DNA from: JBHENC01 sp046262295
GTDB lineage: Bacteria > Acidobacteriota > Blastocatellia > Pyrinomonadales > Pyrinomonadaceae
Direction of reading: 5' to 3'
DNA: 64,000 bases
NCBI GenBank assembly: GCA_046262295.1
Contig: JBHENC010000001.1
Coordinates: 496,001-560,000 of the forward strand
Below the pieces are notes generated by a model. The model made no database searches. It saw only the letters and a list, made by a program, of their open reading frames with translations, and was not told where the DNA came from. The position numbers were made by a program, and so were the translations under genes. Below are positions 16,136 through 25,284 of this stretch, piece after piece. How positions within the stretch are numbered: position 1 is the stretch's first letter; each line of letters opens with the position of its first letter.

Positions 16136-17278
16136 CTAATCGTGCTTCATCAGTGCATCGCGGGCGGCGAGGACTAATTGTAAGGCTTCGTCGGATGTCG
16201 CGGCGTGGGCGGTGAGGTGTCCCATCTTGCGGCCTGTGCGTGGCGAGTGTTTGCCATAGAGATGGATTTTGACGTTGGGGAATGCGGCGGCGGCGCGCCA
16301 ACGGGGTTCGCCCGCGTGCCAGAGGTCGCCTAAGATGTTTGCCATCGCAGCGGGGCGGATGAGTTCGGTCGAGCCAAGCGGGAGATTGCAGACGGTGCGT
16401 AGTTGCTGCTCGAATTGGCTGGTCACGCAGGCGTCAATCGTGAGATGTCCGCTGTTGTGCGGGCGCGGCGCGAGTTCGTTGATGAGAAGCGAGCCGTCGC
16501 GCGCGAGAAAAAATTCGACGCAGAGGACGCCGACGACGCTCAGTTGTTCGAGCACCGCGTGCGCCATCTCTGCGGCTTGTTTGGCGAGTGGCGCGGAAAG
16601 AATCGCGGGCGCGGTTGACGTATCGAGTATGTGGCGGTGGTGGACGTTTTCAATCGCGCTGTAATCAACTATCTGGCCGTCTGTGCCGCGCGCCGCAATC
16701 ACGGAAAACTCCCGCTCAAGATCAACGAACTTTTCGAGGACGGCTTCCTCGCCGTCGAGCGATGCGAAGGCTTGTTCGCTTTCATCCGGCGATGCGATTT
16801 TTGTCTGGCCTTTGCCGTCGTAGCCCCATCCGGCTGTTTTCAGCACGGCGGGAAGACCGAGCGTTCGTAGCCCATCTTCCAACTCTGCGAAAGAGTTGAT
16901 CGAACGAAAAGGCGTGACGGGAAAACCTGCGGCGGCGAGAAATTGTTTCTCGCGCAAGCGGTGCTGCGTCGTGTGAAGCACGAACCCGCCGGGACGCACG
17001 GGGACTCGTTCGGCGACGGCTTCGACGGTGCTGATGGGAATGTTCTCGAACTCGAATGTCGTGACATCAACATCGCGTGCGAAGCGGCGAACGGCATCGA
17101 GGTCATCGTATGAAGCATTGATTTCAACGTCTGCGACTTGGCCGGTGGGCGTGTCTGTTTCGGGCGAGAAGGTGTGTACGCGATAACCCATGCGGCGCGC
17201 GGCCATCGCAAACATACGACCTAGTTGGCCGCTGCCGAGCACGCCGATGGTTGCGCCGGGAAGAATCACCTGTGTCAC
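16136..17278 (-). CDS. purK: 5-(carboxyamino)imidazole ribonucleotide synthase
   Basis: This ATP-grasp enzyme carboxylates AIR to N5-CAIR in purine synthesis. The 380-residue protein begins with the PurK motif GATIGVLGSGQLGRMFAMAA and contains the ATP-grasp core (LPAVLKTAGWGYDGKGQ near 148-164) and the metal-binding NELAPRPHNSGH. The start overlaps the purE stop by four bases, so the two are translationally coupled and their products act in sequence. It is the last gene of an icd-purE-purK run on the minus strand and meets the toxin gene tail to tail. Confidence 0.96.
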   Translation of the reverse strand: MTQVILPGATIGVLGSGQLGRMFAMAARRMGYRVHTFSPETDTPTGQVADVEINASYDDLDAVRRFARDVDVTTFEFENIPISTVEAVAERVPVRPGGFVLHTTQHRLREKQFLAAAGFPVTPFRSINSFAELEDGLRTLGLPAVLKTAGWGYDGKGQTKIASPDESEQAFASLDGEEAVLEKFVDLEREFSVIAARGTDGQIVDYSAIENVHHRHILDTSTAPAILSAPLAKQAAEMAHAVLEQLSVVGVLCVEFFLARDGSLLINELAPRPHNSGHLTIDACVTSQFEQQLRTVCNLPLGSTELIRPAAMANILGDLWHAGEPRWRAAAAFPNVKIHLYGKHSPRTGRKMGHLTAHAATSDEALQLVLAARDALMKHD

Positions 17279-17844
17279 GGCAAGACAGCCTCTAAATTTT
17301 TCTGTTCCTGCTCGCGGCGAAACTCGCGCAATCTTTCGCGCAAGGCAGGACGCTTGGCGGCGAGTATGCTGACGGCGAGAAGCGCGGCGTTCGTTGCGCC
17401 CGCCTGCCCGATGGCGAGCGTGGCGACGGGAATGCCCGCAGGCATCTGCACAATAGAGAGTAGGGAATCCACGCCCTTGAGGGCGCGGCTTTCGACGGGC
17501 ACGCCGAGCACGGGCAGAAGCGTTTGCGCGGCGACCATGCCCGGCAAGTGTGCCGCGCCGCCCGCGCCTGCGATGATAATTTCAAGGCCGCGCGCTTCGG
17601 CTTCCAAAGCAAACTCCGTCATCAACGTGGGCGTGCGATGAGCGGAGACGACGCGGCATTCGTGCGGCACGTCGAAGCGCGTGAGTGTTTCGTCGGCGTG
17701 GCGCATCGTTTCCCAATCCGACGCGCTGCCCATAATCACGGCGACCAAAGGCAAGGCGGAAGGTGGAAGGCGAAGGGCGGAAGTTTTTTGTTCATTCCGC
17801 TTCTTCGATGTTGCGTTGGACTTTTGCGCCCGCGTGTTCTTCAT
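17275..17844 (-). CDS. purE: N5-carboxyaminoimidazole ribonucleotide mutase
   Basis: PurE moves the carboxylate of N5-CAIR to give CAIR. The core begins at about residue 33 with VAVIMGSASDWETM and includes SAHRTP and AGAGGAAHLPGM, both active-site motifs. Family members are about 160-170 residues; this one has 189 because of a basic N-terminal extension of about 30 residues, part of which is encoded by a heptanucleotide tandem repeat. The extension may be a real leader, or translation may begin at an internal codon nearer the core; no strong ribosome-binding site distinguishes the two. The purK start overlaps the stop by four bases, and icd is 30 bp upstream. Confidence 0.94.
   Translation of the reverse strand: MKNTRAQKSNATSKKRNEQKTSALRLPPSALPLVAVIMGSASDWETMRHADETLTRFDVPHECRVVSAHRTPTLMTEFALEAEARGLEIIIAGAGGAAHLPGMVAAQTLLPVLGVPVESRALKGVDSLLSIVQMPAGIPVATLAIGQAGATNAALLAVSILAAKRPALRERLREFRREQEQKNLEAVLP
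17755..17782. repeat. Heptanucleotide repeat inside the purE N-terminal coding region
   Basis: Four contiguous seven-base units read GGCGGAA, GGTGGAA, GGCGAAG, GGCGGAA on the plus strand. They encode part of the PurE extension (about residues 21-30) in frame on the minus strand. Four units equal 28 bp, so a change of one unit would shift the frame of anything translated through it. Confidence 0.75.
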
Positions 17845-17874
17845 CTTTCCGCCTTTACGCTTTCATCCTTTCTC

Positions 17875-19323
17875 TTATTCTCCCTGACTAAGCGAGTAGC
17901 CGGGTTGACCGTCGAAGGTGTATAGGTTTTCGGTCTTGATGAAATCATAGCCCGCATCGCTGAAGCGTTTGAGCAGTGCCGTGATCTGTTCGTGCTTGAT
18001 GCTTGCGCCGCTTGTTTGCGCGATGTAGCGGCAACGGTTTTGATCGCTCATGAAGGTTTCGGGCATTCCGCCGGGATAAACTCTGACGCCGCGATTGCTA
18101 ATCATAGCAAGTTTCAAATCGCCGCCGCCGAAGTCTTTGATGGCGTTGCCGAGCTTGTCCGCCGCGCCGTCTTTCCAATCAACGAAGACATCAACGCCGA
18201 TTAATTCCTTCTTCGCCTTCGTGCGTTGTTGGGCAGTGCTGGTCGCCGTCCCGCCGCCGGATTTATAAGAAACAGCTTTGAGCGTTTGCGGTTGTTGCCC
18301 GACTCTTGCGATGACCGCATCGGCAAACTCGCGCGTGCCGACTTTTTGTTTGCTCACGCTGTCATCGTAAATATCATAAGTGTGTATGCCGTCTTCAATC
18401 GTGCGCAGCCATGCGTTGTGAACGCGCTCGGCGATGTCGGGCTGTCCTATGTGAACGAGCATCATCACTGCGCCGAGCAGAAGACCTGTCGGGTTGGCGA
18501 GATTTTGTCCGGCGCGGCGCGGGGCGGAGCCGTGAATCGCTTCAAACATGGCGACGTTTTCGCCGATGTTGGCGGAACCCGCAAGGCCGACCGATCCGGC
18601 GATCTGCGCGGCAACGTCGGATAAAATATCGCCATAGAGATTCGGCATCACGACGACATCGAAAGCGTCAGGCGTGTCGGCGAGTTTGGCCGCGCCGATG
18701 TCAACGATCCAATGTTCGTTCTCTATGTCCGTATACTCCGCCGCGATTTCGTCGAAGATTTTGTGAAAGAGGCCGTCCGTGATCTTCATGATGTTGTCTT
18801 TGGTGAAGCACGTGACCTTCTTGCGATTGTTGGTGCGCGCATACTCGAAAGCATAACGCACGATCTTCTCCGTGCCGGGACGCGAGATTAATTTCAAGCA
18901 CGCGGTCACTTCATCGGATTGTTGATATTCGATTCCCGCGTAAAGGTCTTCCTCGTTTTCGCGGACGATGACGACGTTCATGTTCGGGTGTTTCGTTTCG
19001 ACGAACGGATGATACGAAACGCACGGGCGCACGTTGGCATACAGGCCGAGCGTTTTGCGAACAGTCACGTTTAAGGATTTGAAGCCGCCGCCCTGCGGTG
19101 TCGTGATCGGTGCTTTGAGGAAAACTTTAGTGCGGCGCAAGGAATCCCATGCGCTTGGTTCGATGCCTGCGGAGTTTCCCGCCAGATAAACCTTTTCGCC
19201 AATATCAATTGTTTCAATGTCTAGCCCAGCGCCCGCTTCCGTGAGAATGCGCAGGGTCGCGTCCATGATTTCGGGGCCGATCCCGTCGCCATGCGCGACG
19301 GTGATGGCAGTATTCTTCGCCAT
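17875..19323 (-). CDS. icd: NADP-dependent isocitrate dehydrogenase, long type with C-terminal extension
   Basis: The enzyme oxidatively decarboxylates isocitrate to 2-oxoglutarate in the TCA cycle. The N-terminal 340 residues show the dehydrogenase hallmarks: VAHGDGIGPEIMDA at the start, the substrate loop VTVRKTLGLYANVRPC, the catalytic Tyr in ENEEDLYAGIEYQQ, and MPNLYGDILSDVAAQIAG. A further 130-140 residues form an extra C-terminal domain, as in the Thermus/Rickettsia-type enzymes of about 480-500 residues. Cofactor preference (NADP versus NAD) is inferred from family. It is followed by purE after 30 bp on the same strand, an unusual pairing. aconitase is encoded nearby on the other strand. 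Confidence 0.93.
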   Translation of the reverse strand: MAKNTAITVAHGDGIGPEIMDATLRILTEAGAGLDIETIDIGEKVYLAGNSAGIEPSAWDSLRRTKVFLKAPITTPQGGGFKSLNVTVRKTLGLYANVRPCVSYHPFVETKHPNMNVVIVRENEEDLYAGIEYQQSDEVTACLKLISRPGTEKIVRYAFEYARTNNRKKVTCFTKDNIMKITDGLFHKIFDEIAAEYTDIENEHWIVDIGAAKLADTPDAFDVVVMPNLYGDILSDVAAQIAGSVGLAGSANIGENVAMFEAIHGSAPRRAGQNLANPTGLLLGAVMMLVHIGQPDIAERVHNAWLRTIEDGIHTYDIYDDSVSKQKVGTREFADAVIARVGQQPQTLKAVSYKSGGGTATSTAQQRTKAKKELIGVDVFVDWKDGAADKLGNAIKDFGGGDLKLAMISNRGVRVYPGGMPETFMSDQNRCRYIAQTSGASIKHEQITALLKRFSDAGYDFIKTENLYTFDGQPGYSLSQGE

Positions 19324-19529
19324 GTTTTTTGGAGAGCCTTTCGGTTATTAAAAATTGCCGCGACAGTGTATCACGAGGCTTTACGGAAAATCAGTCGCCG
19401 GAAGTGAAGCCGCAAACGCAGCGGTTCGCAGGCAAAGAGCAGGGCTTGAAAGCGAGACGATGTTTCCGCTTGACCGTATCGCGTTAACAGTGAGAATGTT
19501 ATGCGAAATCTTCGGCAGCTTGAAACAGT

Positions 19530-19979
19530 ATGCGAGCAGTATTGCAGCGCGTGACGCGCGCAGAAGTGCGGGTTGAAAATGAAGTCGTGGGCGAGATCAA
19601 TGGCGGCCTCGTCGTGCTGCTCGGTATCGCACAAGATGATACGAATGAGGATGCGCGGTATCTTGTTGAAAAGATCGCAAATCTTCGTGTCTTCGATGAT
19701 GCGGAAGGGCGTATGAATTTGTCTGTGGTGGAAGCGGGCGGGGCGTTGCTCGTGGTGTCGCAGTTTACCTTGTACGGGGATGTGAGGCGCGGGCGGCGTC
19801 CGTCGTGGAGCGAGGCGGCGCGGCCTGAAATGGCTGAAGCGTTGTATGAATTCTTTGTGGGTGGGGCACGAAAGTTTGTGAGCCGCGTCGAGACGGGAAG
19901 CTTCCGCAAAATGATGCAGGTGGAACTCGTGAATGACGGGCCGGTGACGATTCTGCTTGATAGCAAAAAGTTGTTTTGA
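19530..19979 (+). CDS. dtd: D-aminoacyl-tRNA deacylase
   Basis: Dtd removes D-amino acids mistakenly attached to tRNA. The 149-residue product is full length, beginning MRAVLQRVTRAEVRVE, with the two active-site motifs SQFTLYGD near 81-88 and NDGPVTILLDS near the C-terminus. All typical family features are present. It is divergent from icd and followed by a cyclophilin lipoprotein gene after 52 bp on the same strand. Confidence 0.96.
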   Translation: MRAVLQRVTRAEVRVENEVVGEINGGLVVLLGIAQDDTNEDARYLVEKIANLRVFDDAEGRMNLSVVEAGGALLVVSQFTLYGDVRRGRRPSWSEAARPEMAEALYEFFVGGARKFVSRVETGSFRKMMQVELVNDGPVTILLDSKKLF

Positions 19980-20031
19980 AAGATGTTGAGATTTTGAATA
20001 AAAGATTGGCGAATGAAGTGGAGGCGAACAG

Positions 20032-20763
20032 TTGAAGAGACTACGGATGAATACGGGATTGAAATTTACTCGCGGCGGGCGAAAGCTATCGTTGTTTATC
20101 GGTTTGTGTTTGCTGTTTGTGTCCGTGCTGAGTCTGGCGTCGTGCGGCGAGAAGACGGCGACGAAGGATTTCGACGCGGCTGACGATGCGGCGCAGGATG
20201 CTAAAATTAAGACGAATGTTAAGCCTGAAGCGGATGCGGAAGCGGCGGTGATCGAAACGGATTACGGCAAGATCGTGTTAGAGCTTTACCCGAACCTTGC
20301 GCCGAACATGGTCGCGCGGTTCAAGCAACTCATCAAGGAAGGTTTTTATAACGACACGACGTTTCACCGGATTGATCCGCAACTCGGAATTATTCAGGGC
20401 GGCGATCCGCTCTCGAAAGACGGCAACCCGGATAATGACGGGCAGGGAAGTTCCGCTAATCCGAACGTCGCGGCGGAGTTCAGCGATGTGCCGTATGAAC
20501 GCGGCACAGTCGGGGCGGCTCGCGCCGCGTCGGTTGATTCGGCTAACTGCCAATTTTATATCACACTCAAGCGACAGCCTGCTTTCGATAAAAGATACAC
20601 GGTCTTCGGGCGCATCGTTGACAATCAAAGCCTCAACAATGCGGACGTGATTATGGGCGCGCCGACGGCGACGGGCACGGAGCGGCCTGACCCTCCGATT
20701 TTAATTAAGCGCATTACGCTGCAACCACGCGCAAGCTTCGGCGCAAGCACCGTTGCTCCGTAA
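20032..20763 (+). CDS. Cyclophilin-type peptidyl-prolyl isomerase, predicted lipoprotein
   Basis: The product catalyses proline cis-trans isomerisation and is expected to act outside the cytoplasm. A 37-residue lipoprotein signal ends in LASC with Cys38 as the predicted acylation site. The cyclophilin domain follows from about residue 68, with AVIETDYGKIVLELYP, FHRIDPQLGIIQGGDP and a variant GTVGAARAASVDSANCQFYI of the core. A short acidic, disordered linker separates the lipid anchor and the domain. The TTG at 20032 is chosen because GGAGG at 20020-20024 is seven bases upstream; the ATG at 20047 would shorten the signal but keep the lipobox. It ends at a strong terminator. Confidence 0.9.
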   Translation: MKRLRMNTGLKFTRGGRKLSLFIGLCLLFVSVLSLASCGEKTATKDFDAADDAAQDAKIKTNVKPEADAEAAVIETDYGKIVLELYPNLAPNMVARFKQLIKEGFYNDTTFHRIDPQLGIIQGGDPLSKDGNPDNDGQGSSANPNVAAEFSDVPYERGTVGAARAASVDSANCQFYITLKRQPAFDKRYTVFGRIVDNQSLNNADVIMGAPTATGTERPDPPILIKRITLQPRASFGASTVAP

Positions 20764-20794
20764 ACAAGCCGGGAGATTCAAGGCGCAATAGCAG

Positions 20795-20823
20795 AGGGCG
20801 ACGCTCATCAGCGTCGCCCTTTC
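20795..20823. terminator. Bidirectional terminator
   Basis: AGGGCGACGCT (20795-20805) and AGCGTCGCCCT (20810-20820) form a perfect 11-bp stem with a CATC loop followed by TTT. It lies between the convergent cyclophilin and DUF6335-like genes. Confidence 0.9.
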
Positions 20824-20847
20824 AGCTTTATCGCTTCGACTCGAAAA

Positions 20848-21246
20848 TTAAATTGTCTCGCTGTCGGCTTTCGAGCCTTCGTCCAATTCAAAACGGTCGC
20901 GGTCGCGGCGATCAATCTTGTCTATAAATTCCAGCTCCTCGTTGTCTTCATAGTTGACGCCGACGGCGTGCGCGTTCTCTTCAACATCGGATTGATCCGG
21001 CGTCGGATTGTCGCCGGAAACGGATTCCGTGCCGCTGTCGTTGACGTCTTCCCAAGAAGCGTCAATATCTCCGCCCGAGTCTTTGGGCGAAGATGCCGTA
21101 TTGTTGCGCAGGCGTTGCGCGAGTTTCTCCGGGTCTTTCGGCGCGCGCGCAATCTCTTCTTCCATAAACTTTTCAATCTCCGGGTCGGGCACAAAGTCCG
21201 GGTTGTTGCTCAAATATTCAAAATCGTTTGTCTTCTTTTTCGACAT
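20848..21246 (-). CDS. DUF6335-like protein
   Basis: The 132-residue acidic soluble protein has SGGDIDASWEDVNDSG, a TPDQSDVEENAHAVGVNYED segment and a C-terminal KIDRRDRDRFELDE tail. This matches my memory of DUF6335 proteins, which are common in cyanobacteria and found in other environmental bacteria; the function of that family is unknown. I chose the ATG at 21246, which gives MSKKKTNDFEYL and is preceded on the minus strand by a GAGGA ribosome-binding site. The frame stays open upstream to 21345, but that segment reads like untranslated leader. It converges with the cyclophilin gene across a terminator. Confidence 0.7.
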   Translation of the reverse strand: MSKKKTNDFEYLSNNPDFVPDPEIEKFMEEEIARAPKDPEKLAQRLRNNTASSPKDSGGDIDASWEDVNDSGTESVSGDNPTPDQSDVEENAHAVGVNYEDNEELEFIDKIDRRDRDRFELDEGSKADSETI

Positions 21247-21513
21247 TATTCCTCGTCTCCTCGCTGGCTTGCGCAGGCTGTTAAGCTTAATTTGAAACGT
21301 GCGGGCACTATAACAAATGGTTTCGGGAAACGACAATCGAAACACTATTCCTCGCCGATTAAATTAACGAGTTCGCCAAAGGCTTTGCTTGACGTTTAAG
21401 GTAGCGCGCCCTACACTAAACTTTGATACGCTCCAACACAAACCAACTACATTCTCGTTGCTTTCGGTGAGCGAACCGGCAACTGAACGGTAACTGTAAA
21501 CCCCATAAAATTT

Positions 21514-24432
21514 ATGCCGCATAATCTTTTTGAGACGCTCCAAAGCTTCCAGCCCGCCCCGAATCGAGCCGGACACTTCTATTCTCTGCCGCAGCTTGAG
21601 AAGCAGGGCGTCGGCCCGATTTCAAAGCTGCCGGTCAGCATACGGATCGTGCTCGAATCCGTGCTGCGTAATTTCGACGGCAAGAAGATTGCAGAGAAAG
21701 ATATCCGCGCGCTGGCAAATTGGAAGCCGAACGCCGAACGCACCGAAGAGATACCGTTCATCGTTGCGCGCGTGCTGTTGCAGGATTTTACGGGCGTGCC
21801 GCTCCTTGTTGATCTGGCAGCGATGCGTTCGGCGGTCGCGCGTCTCGGCAAAGACACGGAGTTGATCGAACCGCTCGTGCCCGTTGATCTGGTGATTGAC
21901 CATTCCGTGCAGGTTGATTTCTCCAGCACCAACGACGCCTTCATGATGAACATGGAGATGGAGTTCAAACGCAATCGCGCGCGTTATCAATTTTTGAAAT
22001 GGGGGACGCAGGCGTTCAACGGCTTCACCGTCGTTCCCCCCGGAATCGGCATCTGCCACCAAGTCAATCTCGAATATTTAGCCAAAGGCGCGCTTGAAAA
22101 AGAAGGCGTCTATTATCCCGACACGCTCGTTGGGACAGACTCGCATACGACGATGATAAACGGTCTCGGCGTCGTCGGCTGGGGCGTCGGCGGCATCGAA
22201 GCCGAAGCCGGAATGCTCGGCCAGCCCGTCTATTTTTTAACGCCCGACGTCGTCGGCGTTCATTTGAGCGGTGCGTTGCGTGAAGGCGTGACGGCGACCG
22301 ATCTGGTATTGCGTATCACGGAGATGCTGCGTAAGGCGAAGGTGGTCGGAAAGTTCGTTGAATTTCACGGCGAGGGCGCGGCGAGTTTGTCTGTGACGGA
22401 TCGCGCGACCATCGGCAATATGTCGCCGGAGTACGGCGCGACGATGGGCTTCTTTCCGGTGGACGAAGAGACCTGCAAATATTACACGGCGACGGGTCGC
22501 ACGGATGAGCAGGTGGAAATCGTGCGCAGCTATTTCAAAGCGCAGGGACTCTTCGGAATGCCGCGCAAGGGGGAGATTGAATACAGCCAATTGCTTGAGC
22601 TTGATCTGGCGGAAATCAGGCCGGGCGTCGCCGGGCCGAAGCGTCCGCAGGATCGCATCAACCTGCCGGAGTTGAAAGAAAAGTTTTACGATTTGCTGCA
22701 AAAGCCCACCGGCGAAAACGGCTACAACAAATCGCCGGACGAAATAGGCAAACGCTATTTTGCGACCATCGGCGGGCGCAATCACTATGCCATGCCGCCG
22801 ACGCCGGGCGGCGGCCAACAGGCGGCCAACACCGTGCCGCAGGGTGAAGGCAACACGAGCGATAGAGACACCAGCGCGTTAACCGAAATCGAGATGATGA
22901 ATAATCGTCCGACGCCCGACCGCGTGACGCAGGATTTACCGCCCGATGTCGCGAGGAAAGCTCTCACAGAAGAGTTTCCGCAAACCACTGTCGAACTGGG
23001 CGACGGCGATGTGTTGATTGCGGCGATCACTTCATGCACTAACACATCGAACCCGAGCGTGATGATCGCCGCCGGACTGCTGGCGAAGAAGGCCGTCGAA
23101 CACGGCCTCACGGTTCACCCCTCAATCAAGACATCGCTCGCGCCCGGCTCGCGCGTCGTCACAGAGTATCTCGAAAAAACAGGCTTGCAACCTTACCTAG
23201 ATCAAGTCGGCTTCAGTCTTGTGGGATACGGCTGCACGACCTGCATAGGCAATTCCGGCCCGATTGATCCATGTCTTGAGGAGACGATCAACGATCACGA
23301 CATCGTTGCCGCCAGCGTGTTATCCGGTAACAGGAATTTCGAAGCGCGCGTACATCAAAGCATCAAAGCGAATTTTCTGATGAGTCCGCCGTTGGTCGTC
23401 GCCTTCGCGTTAGCCGGGCGCGTCGGCATAGATATGTCCGCAGAGCCAATTGGCAAAGATAAAGACGGCGAGGACGTATACCTGCGCGACATCTGGCCGA
23501 GCATGAGCGAAGTCAACGAACTGCTCGGCACGGCTTTCGATCCCGAAACGTATCGCAGGCTTTACAGCGACTTCGCCGAACAGAATCCTTTGTGGAACGA
23601 CATCCCGACGAGCACCGGCGACGTTTACAATTGGGAATCACAATCAACCTACATACAGGAACCGCCCTACTTCGAGAAGTTCAGCATGAAGCCCGGCGAA
23701 GCTTGCGACATCAAGGCGATGCGCCCGCTTGCGATCTTCGGCGATTCCGTCACCACCGACCACATTAGTCCGGCGGGGGCGATCAAGCCGACTTCGCCCG
23801 CCGGTCATTATTTGCAACTGCGCGGCGTCGGCGTCGAAGACTTCAATTCTTACGGTTCACGGCGCGGCAACGACAAAATTATGGTGCGCGGCACATTCGC
23901 CAATGTGCGTATCAAGAACCTGATGGTTCCGGGCACGGAAGGCGGCGTCACCGTGTTGCAGCCCGTCGGCGAACGCATGAGCATCTACGACGCTTCGGTT
24001 AACTATCAGGCGGCGGGAATCCCTTTGATCGTTATCGCGGGGCAGGAATACGGCACGGGCAGTTCGCGCGATTGGGCGGCGAAGGGAACGCGGCTGCTGG
24101 GCGTCAAGGCCGTCGTCGCCGAAAGCTTCGAGCGCATACACCGCAGTAATCTTGTCGGCATGGGCGTGCTGCCATGCCAGTTCAAAGAAGGCACGAATGC
24201 CGCCACGCTCAAACTCGACGGCACGGAAACTTTTGATGTCGTGGGATTAGAAGCGGAGGGAGTGAAGCCACGTCAGGATGTGACGCTGGTTATTCATCGC
24301 GCAAGCGGCGAGACGGAAGAAGTGCCGCTCACTTTGCGCATAGACACGCCCATCGAAATTGATTACTACCAGCACGGAGGCATCCTGCCCTTTGTGCTCC
24401 GGCAACTGCTCGCGCAACAAGAGCCTGTCTGA
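21514..24432 (+). CDS. acnA: Aconitate hydratase A
   Basis: Aconitase interconverts citrate and isocitrate in the TCA cycle using a [4Fe-4S] cluster. The 972-residue protein carries the cluster ligands Cys508 (in SCTNTSNP), Cys574 and Cys577 (in GYGCTTCIGNSGP). The C-terminal swivel domain has QEYGTGSSRDWAAKG. Usual AcnA length is about 890-910 residues; the excess is a Gly/Gln/Asn/Thr-rich stretch of about 60 residues at 425-485, just before the segment leading to the first cluster cysteine. The enzyme probably works with the isocitrate dehydrogenase encoded 2 kb away. It ends at a strong terminator. Confidence 0.96.
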   Translation: MPHNLFETLQSFQPAPNRAGHFYSLPQLEKQGVGPISKLPVSIRIVLESVLRNFDGKKIAEKDIRALANWKPNAERTEEIPFIVARVLLQDFTGVPLLVDLAAMRSAVARLGKDTELIEPLVPVDLVIDHSVQVDFSSTNDAFMMNMEMEFKRNRARYQFLKWGTQAFNGFTVVPPGIGICHQVNLEYLAKGALEKEGVYYPDTLVGTDSHTTMINGLGVVGWGVGGIEAEAGMLGQPVYFLTPDVVGVHLSGALREGVTATDLVLRITEMLRKAKVVGKFVEFHGEGAASLSVTDRATIGNMSPEYGATMGFFPVDEETCKYYTATGRTDEQVEIVRSYFKAQGLFGMPRKGEIEYSQLLELDLAEIRPGVAGPKRPQDRINLPELKEKFYDLLQKPTGENGYNKSPDEIGKRYFATIGGRNHYAMPPTPGGGQQAANTVPQGEGNTSDRDTSALTEIEMMNNRPTPDRVTQDLPPDVARKALTEEFPQTTVELGDGDVLIAAITSCTNTSNPSVMIAAGLLAKKAVEHGLTVHPSIKTSLAPGSRVVTEYLEKTGLQPYLDQVGFSLVGYGCTTCIGNSGPIDPCLEETINDHDIVAASVLSGNRNFEARVHQSIKANFLMSPPLVVAFALAGRVGIDMSAEPIGKDKDGEDVYLRDIWPSMSEVNELLGTAFDPETYRRLYSDFAEQNPLWNDIPTSTGDVYNWESQSTYIQEPPYFEKFSMKPGEACDIKAMRPLAIFGDSVTTDHISPAGAIKPTSPAGHYLQLRGVGVEDFNSYGSRRGNDKIMVRGTFANVRIKNLMVPGTEGGVTVLQPVGERMSIYDASVNYQAAGIPLIVIAGQEYGTGSSRDWAAKGTRLLGVKAVVAESFERIHRSNLVGMGVLPCQFKEGTNAATLKLDGTETFDVVGLEAEGVKPRQDVTLVIHRASGETEEVPLTLRIDTPIEIDYYQHGGILPFVLRQLLAQQEPV

Positions 24433-24445
24433 TAAGCCTTACGGC

Positions 24446-24504
24446 AAAGTAAAAGAGTCCGCCGCGCATGGCAATACCAGCGCAACGGACTCTTTTACTT
24501 TTTG
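24446..24504. terminator. Long bidirectional terminator after acnA
   Basis: A perfect 16-bp stem forms between AAAGTAAAAGAGTCCG (24446-24461) and CGGACTCTTTTACTTT (24486-24501), with T-rich sequence after and A-rich sequence before it. The 24-nt loop contains a smaller GCGC...GCGC pair. It separates acnA (+) from the convergent gene ending at 24526. Confidence 0.9.
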
Positions 24505-24525
24505 TTGTTAACGCCTAACGGAAAA

Positions 24526-25284
24526 TTATTTTCCGTGTCCTTCGAGATGATCCACGAGCGCATCAAGATAAGCTGCCGTCGCCGCATCGTCCGGGTTTTG
24601 ATCGGCCAACTCACTGGCGATGCGCAGCGCGTCATACCACACGCCGTACTCCTCGAAAATCTTTGCCTGACGCAAACGCTCTTCCGGCGTCTTCGGCATG
24701 GTCAATTTATCCTTCGCCAACGCCGTCTTTAGTTGTGCGGCATCCTCGCCCGACAGCACGAAGAAGCTGACGACCGGCCCCATATCCCAGCCCTTGCCGC
24801 TGCTCATCGGTGTCGCCACTCGCCATGAGTAGAGCTTGCCCGGCATTAACTGCTTGGCCGTGTTCGGATAAATCAATTGTGTTGTAGGAACATCCGCTTC
24901 GTAAACGACCGGAGCCGTTTTGTTGGCGGCGGCGTCGCCTTCATACAACGTAAAGTGATAAGACTTTGTGCCGAAAGCCGGTTCCCACTTAAACATCGGA
25001 TGCGGGTCAAAAGCGAGACCTTCAAGCGGCGCAATCGGCTTGCGCACGTCGCCGGCACCGCGCGTTGATCCGGCGGCAATCAAACGGCTGGAGGCATCCT
25101 TGCCTGCGTACTGCTCAAAGCCACGCGCACCTCCGGCGGGCTTCGGCAAAGGGCGGCGCGCTCCGCCTTGTGCCTGCACTTGCAGCACAGCACCGGCGGC
25201 AATCAAACTAAAAGCTGCAATCGTCAATACAGATTGCGCGAGAGTCTTCTTTACACGTCTCGAAATGGGGGCTACTTGAAACAT
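24526..25284 (-). CDS. Secreted protein with beta-sandwich and TPR-like C-terminus
   Basis: The 252-residue protein has a signal peptide (hydrophobic segment about residues 16-38, ending VQAQ). A Gly/Arg/Pro-rich linker leads to a fibronectin-like stretch that includes SYHFTLYEGD, TQLIYPNTAKQLMPGKLYSW and VVSFFVL. The C-terminal 70 residues are helical with a TPR-like pattern (RLRQAKIFEEYGVWYDALRI). This arrangement recalls the DUF928 family of secreted proteins, which often accompany CHAT-type peptidases, but that match is from memory. The ATG at 25284 has AAAGG at a proper distance upstream; a GTG nine bases earlier is possible. Function unknown. Confidence 0.7.
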   Translation of the reverse strand: MFQVAPISRRVKKTLAQSVLTIAAFSLIAAGAVLQVQAQGGARRPLPKPAGGARGFEQYAGKDASSRLIAAGSTRGAGDVRKPIAPLEGLAFDPHPMFKWEPAFGTKSYHFTLYEGDAAANKTAPVVYEADVPTTQLIYPNTAKQLMPGKLYSWRVATPMSSGKGWDMGPVVSFFVLSGEDAAQLKTALAKDKLTMPKTPEERLRQAKIFEEYGVWYDALRIASELADQNPDDAATAAYLDALVDHLEGHGK

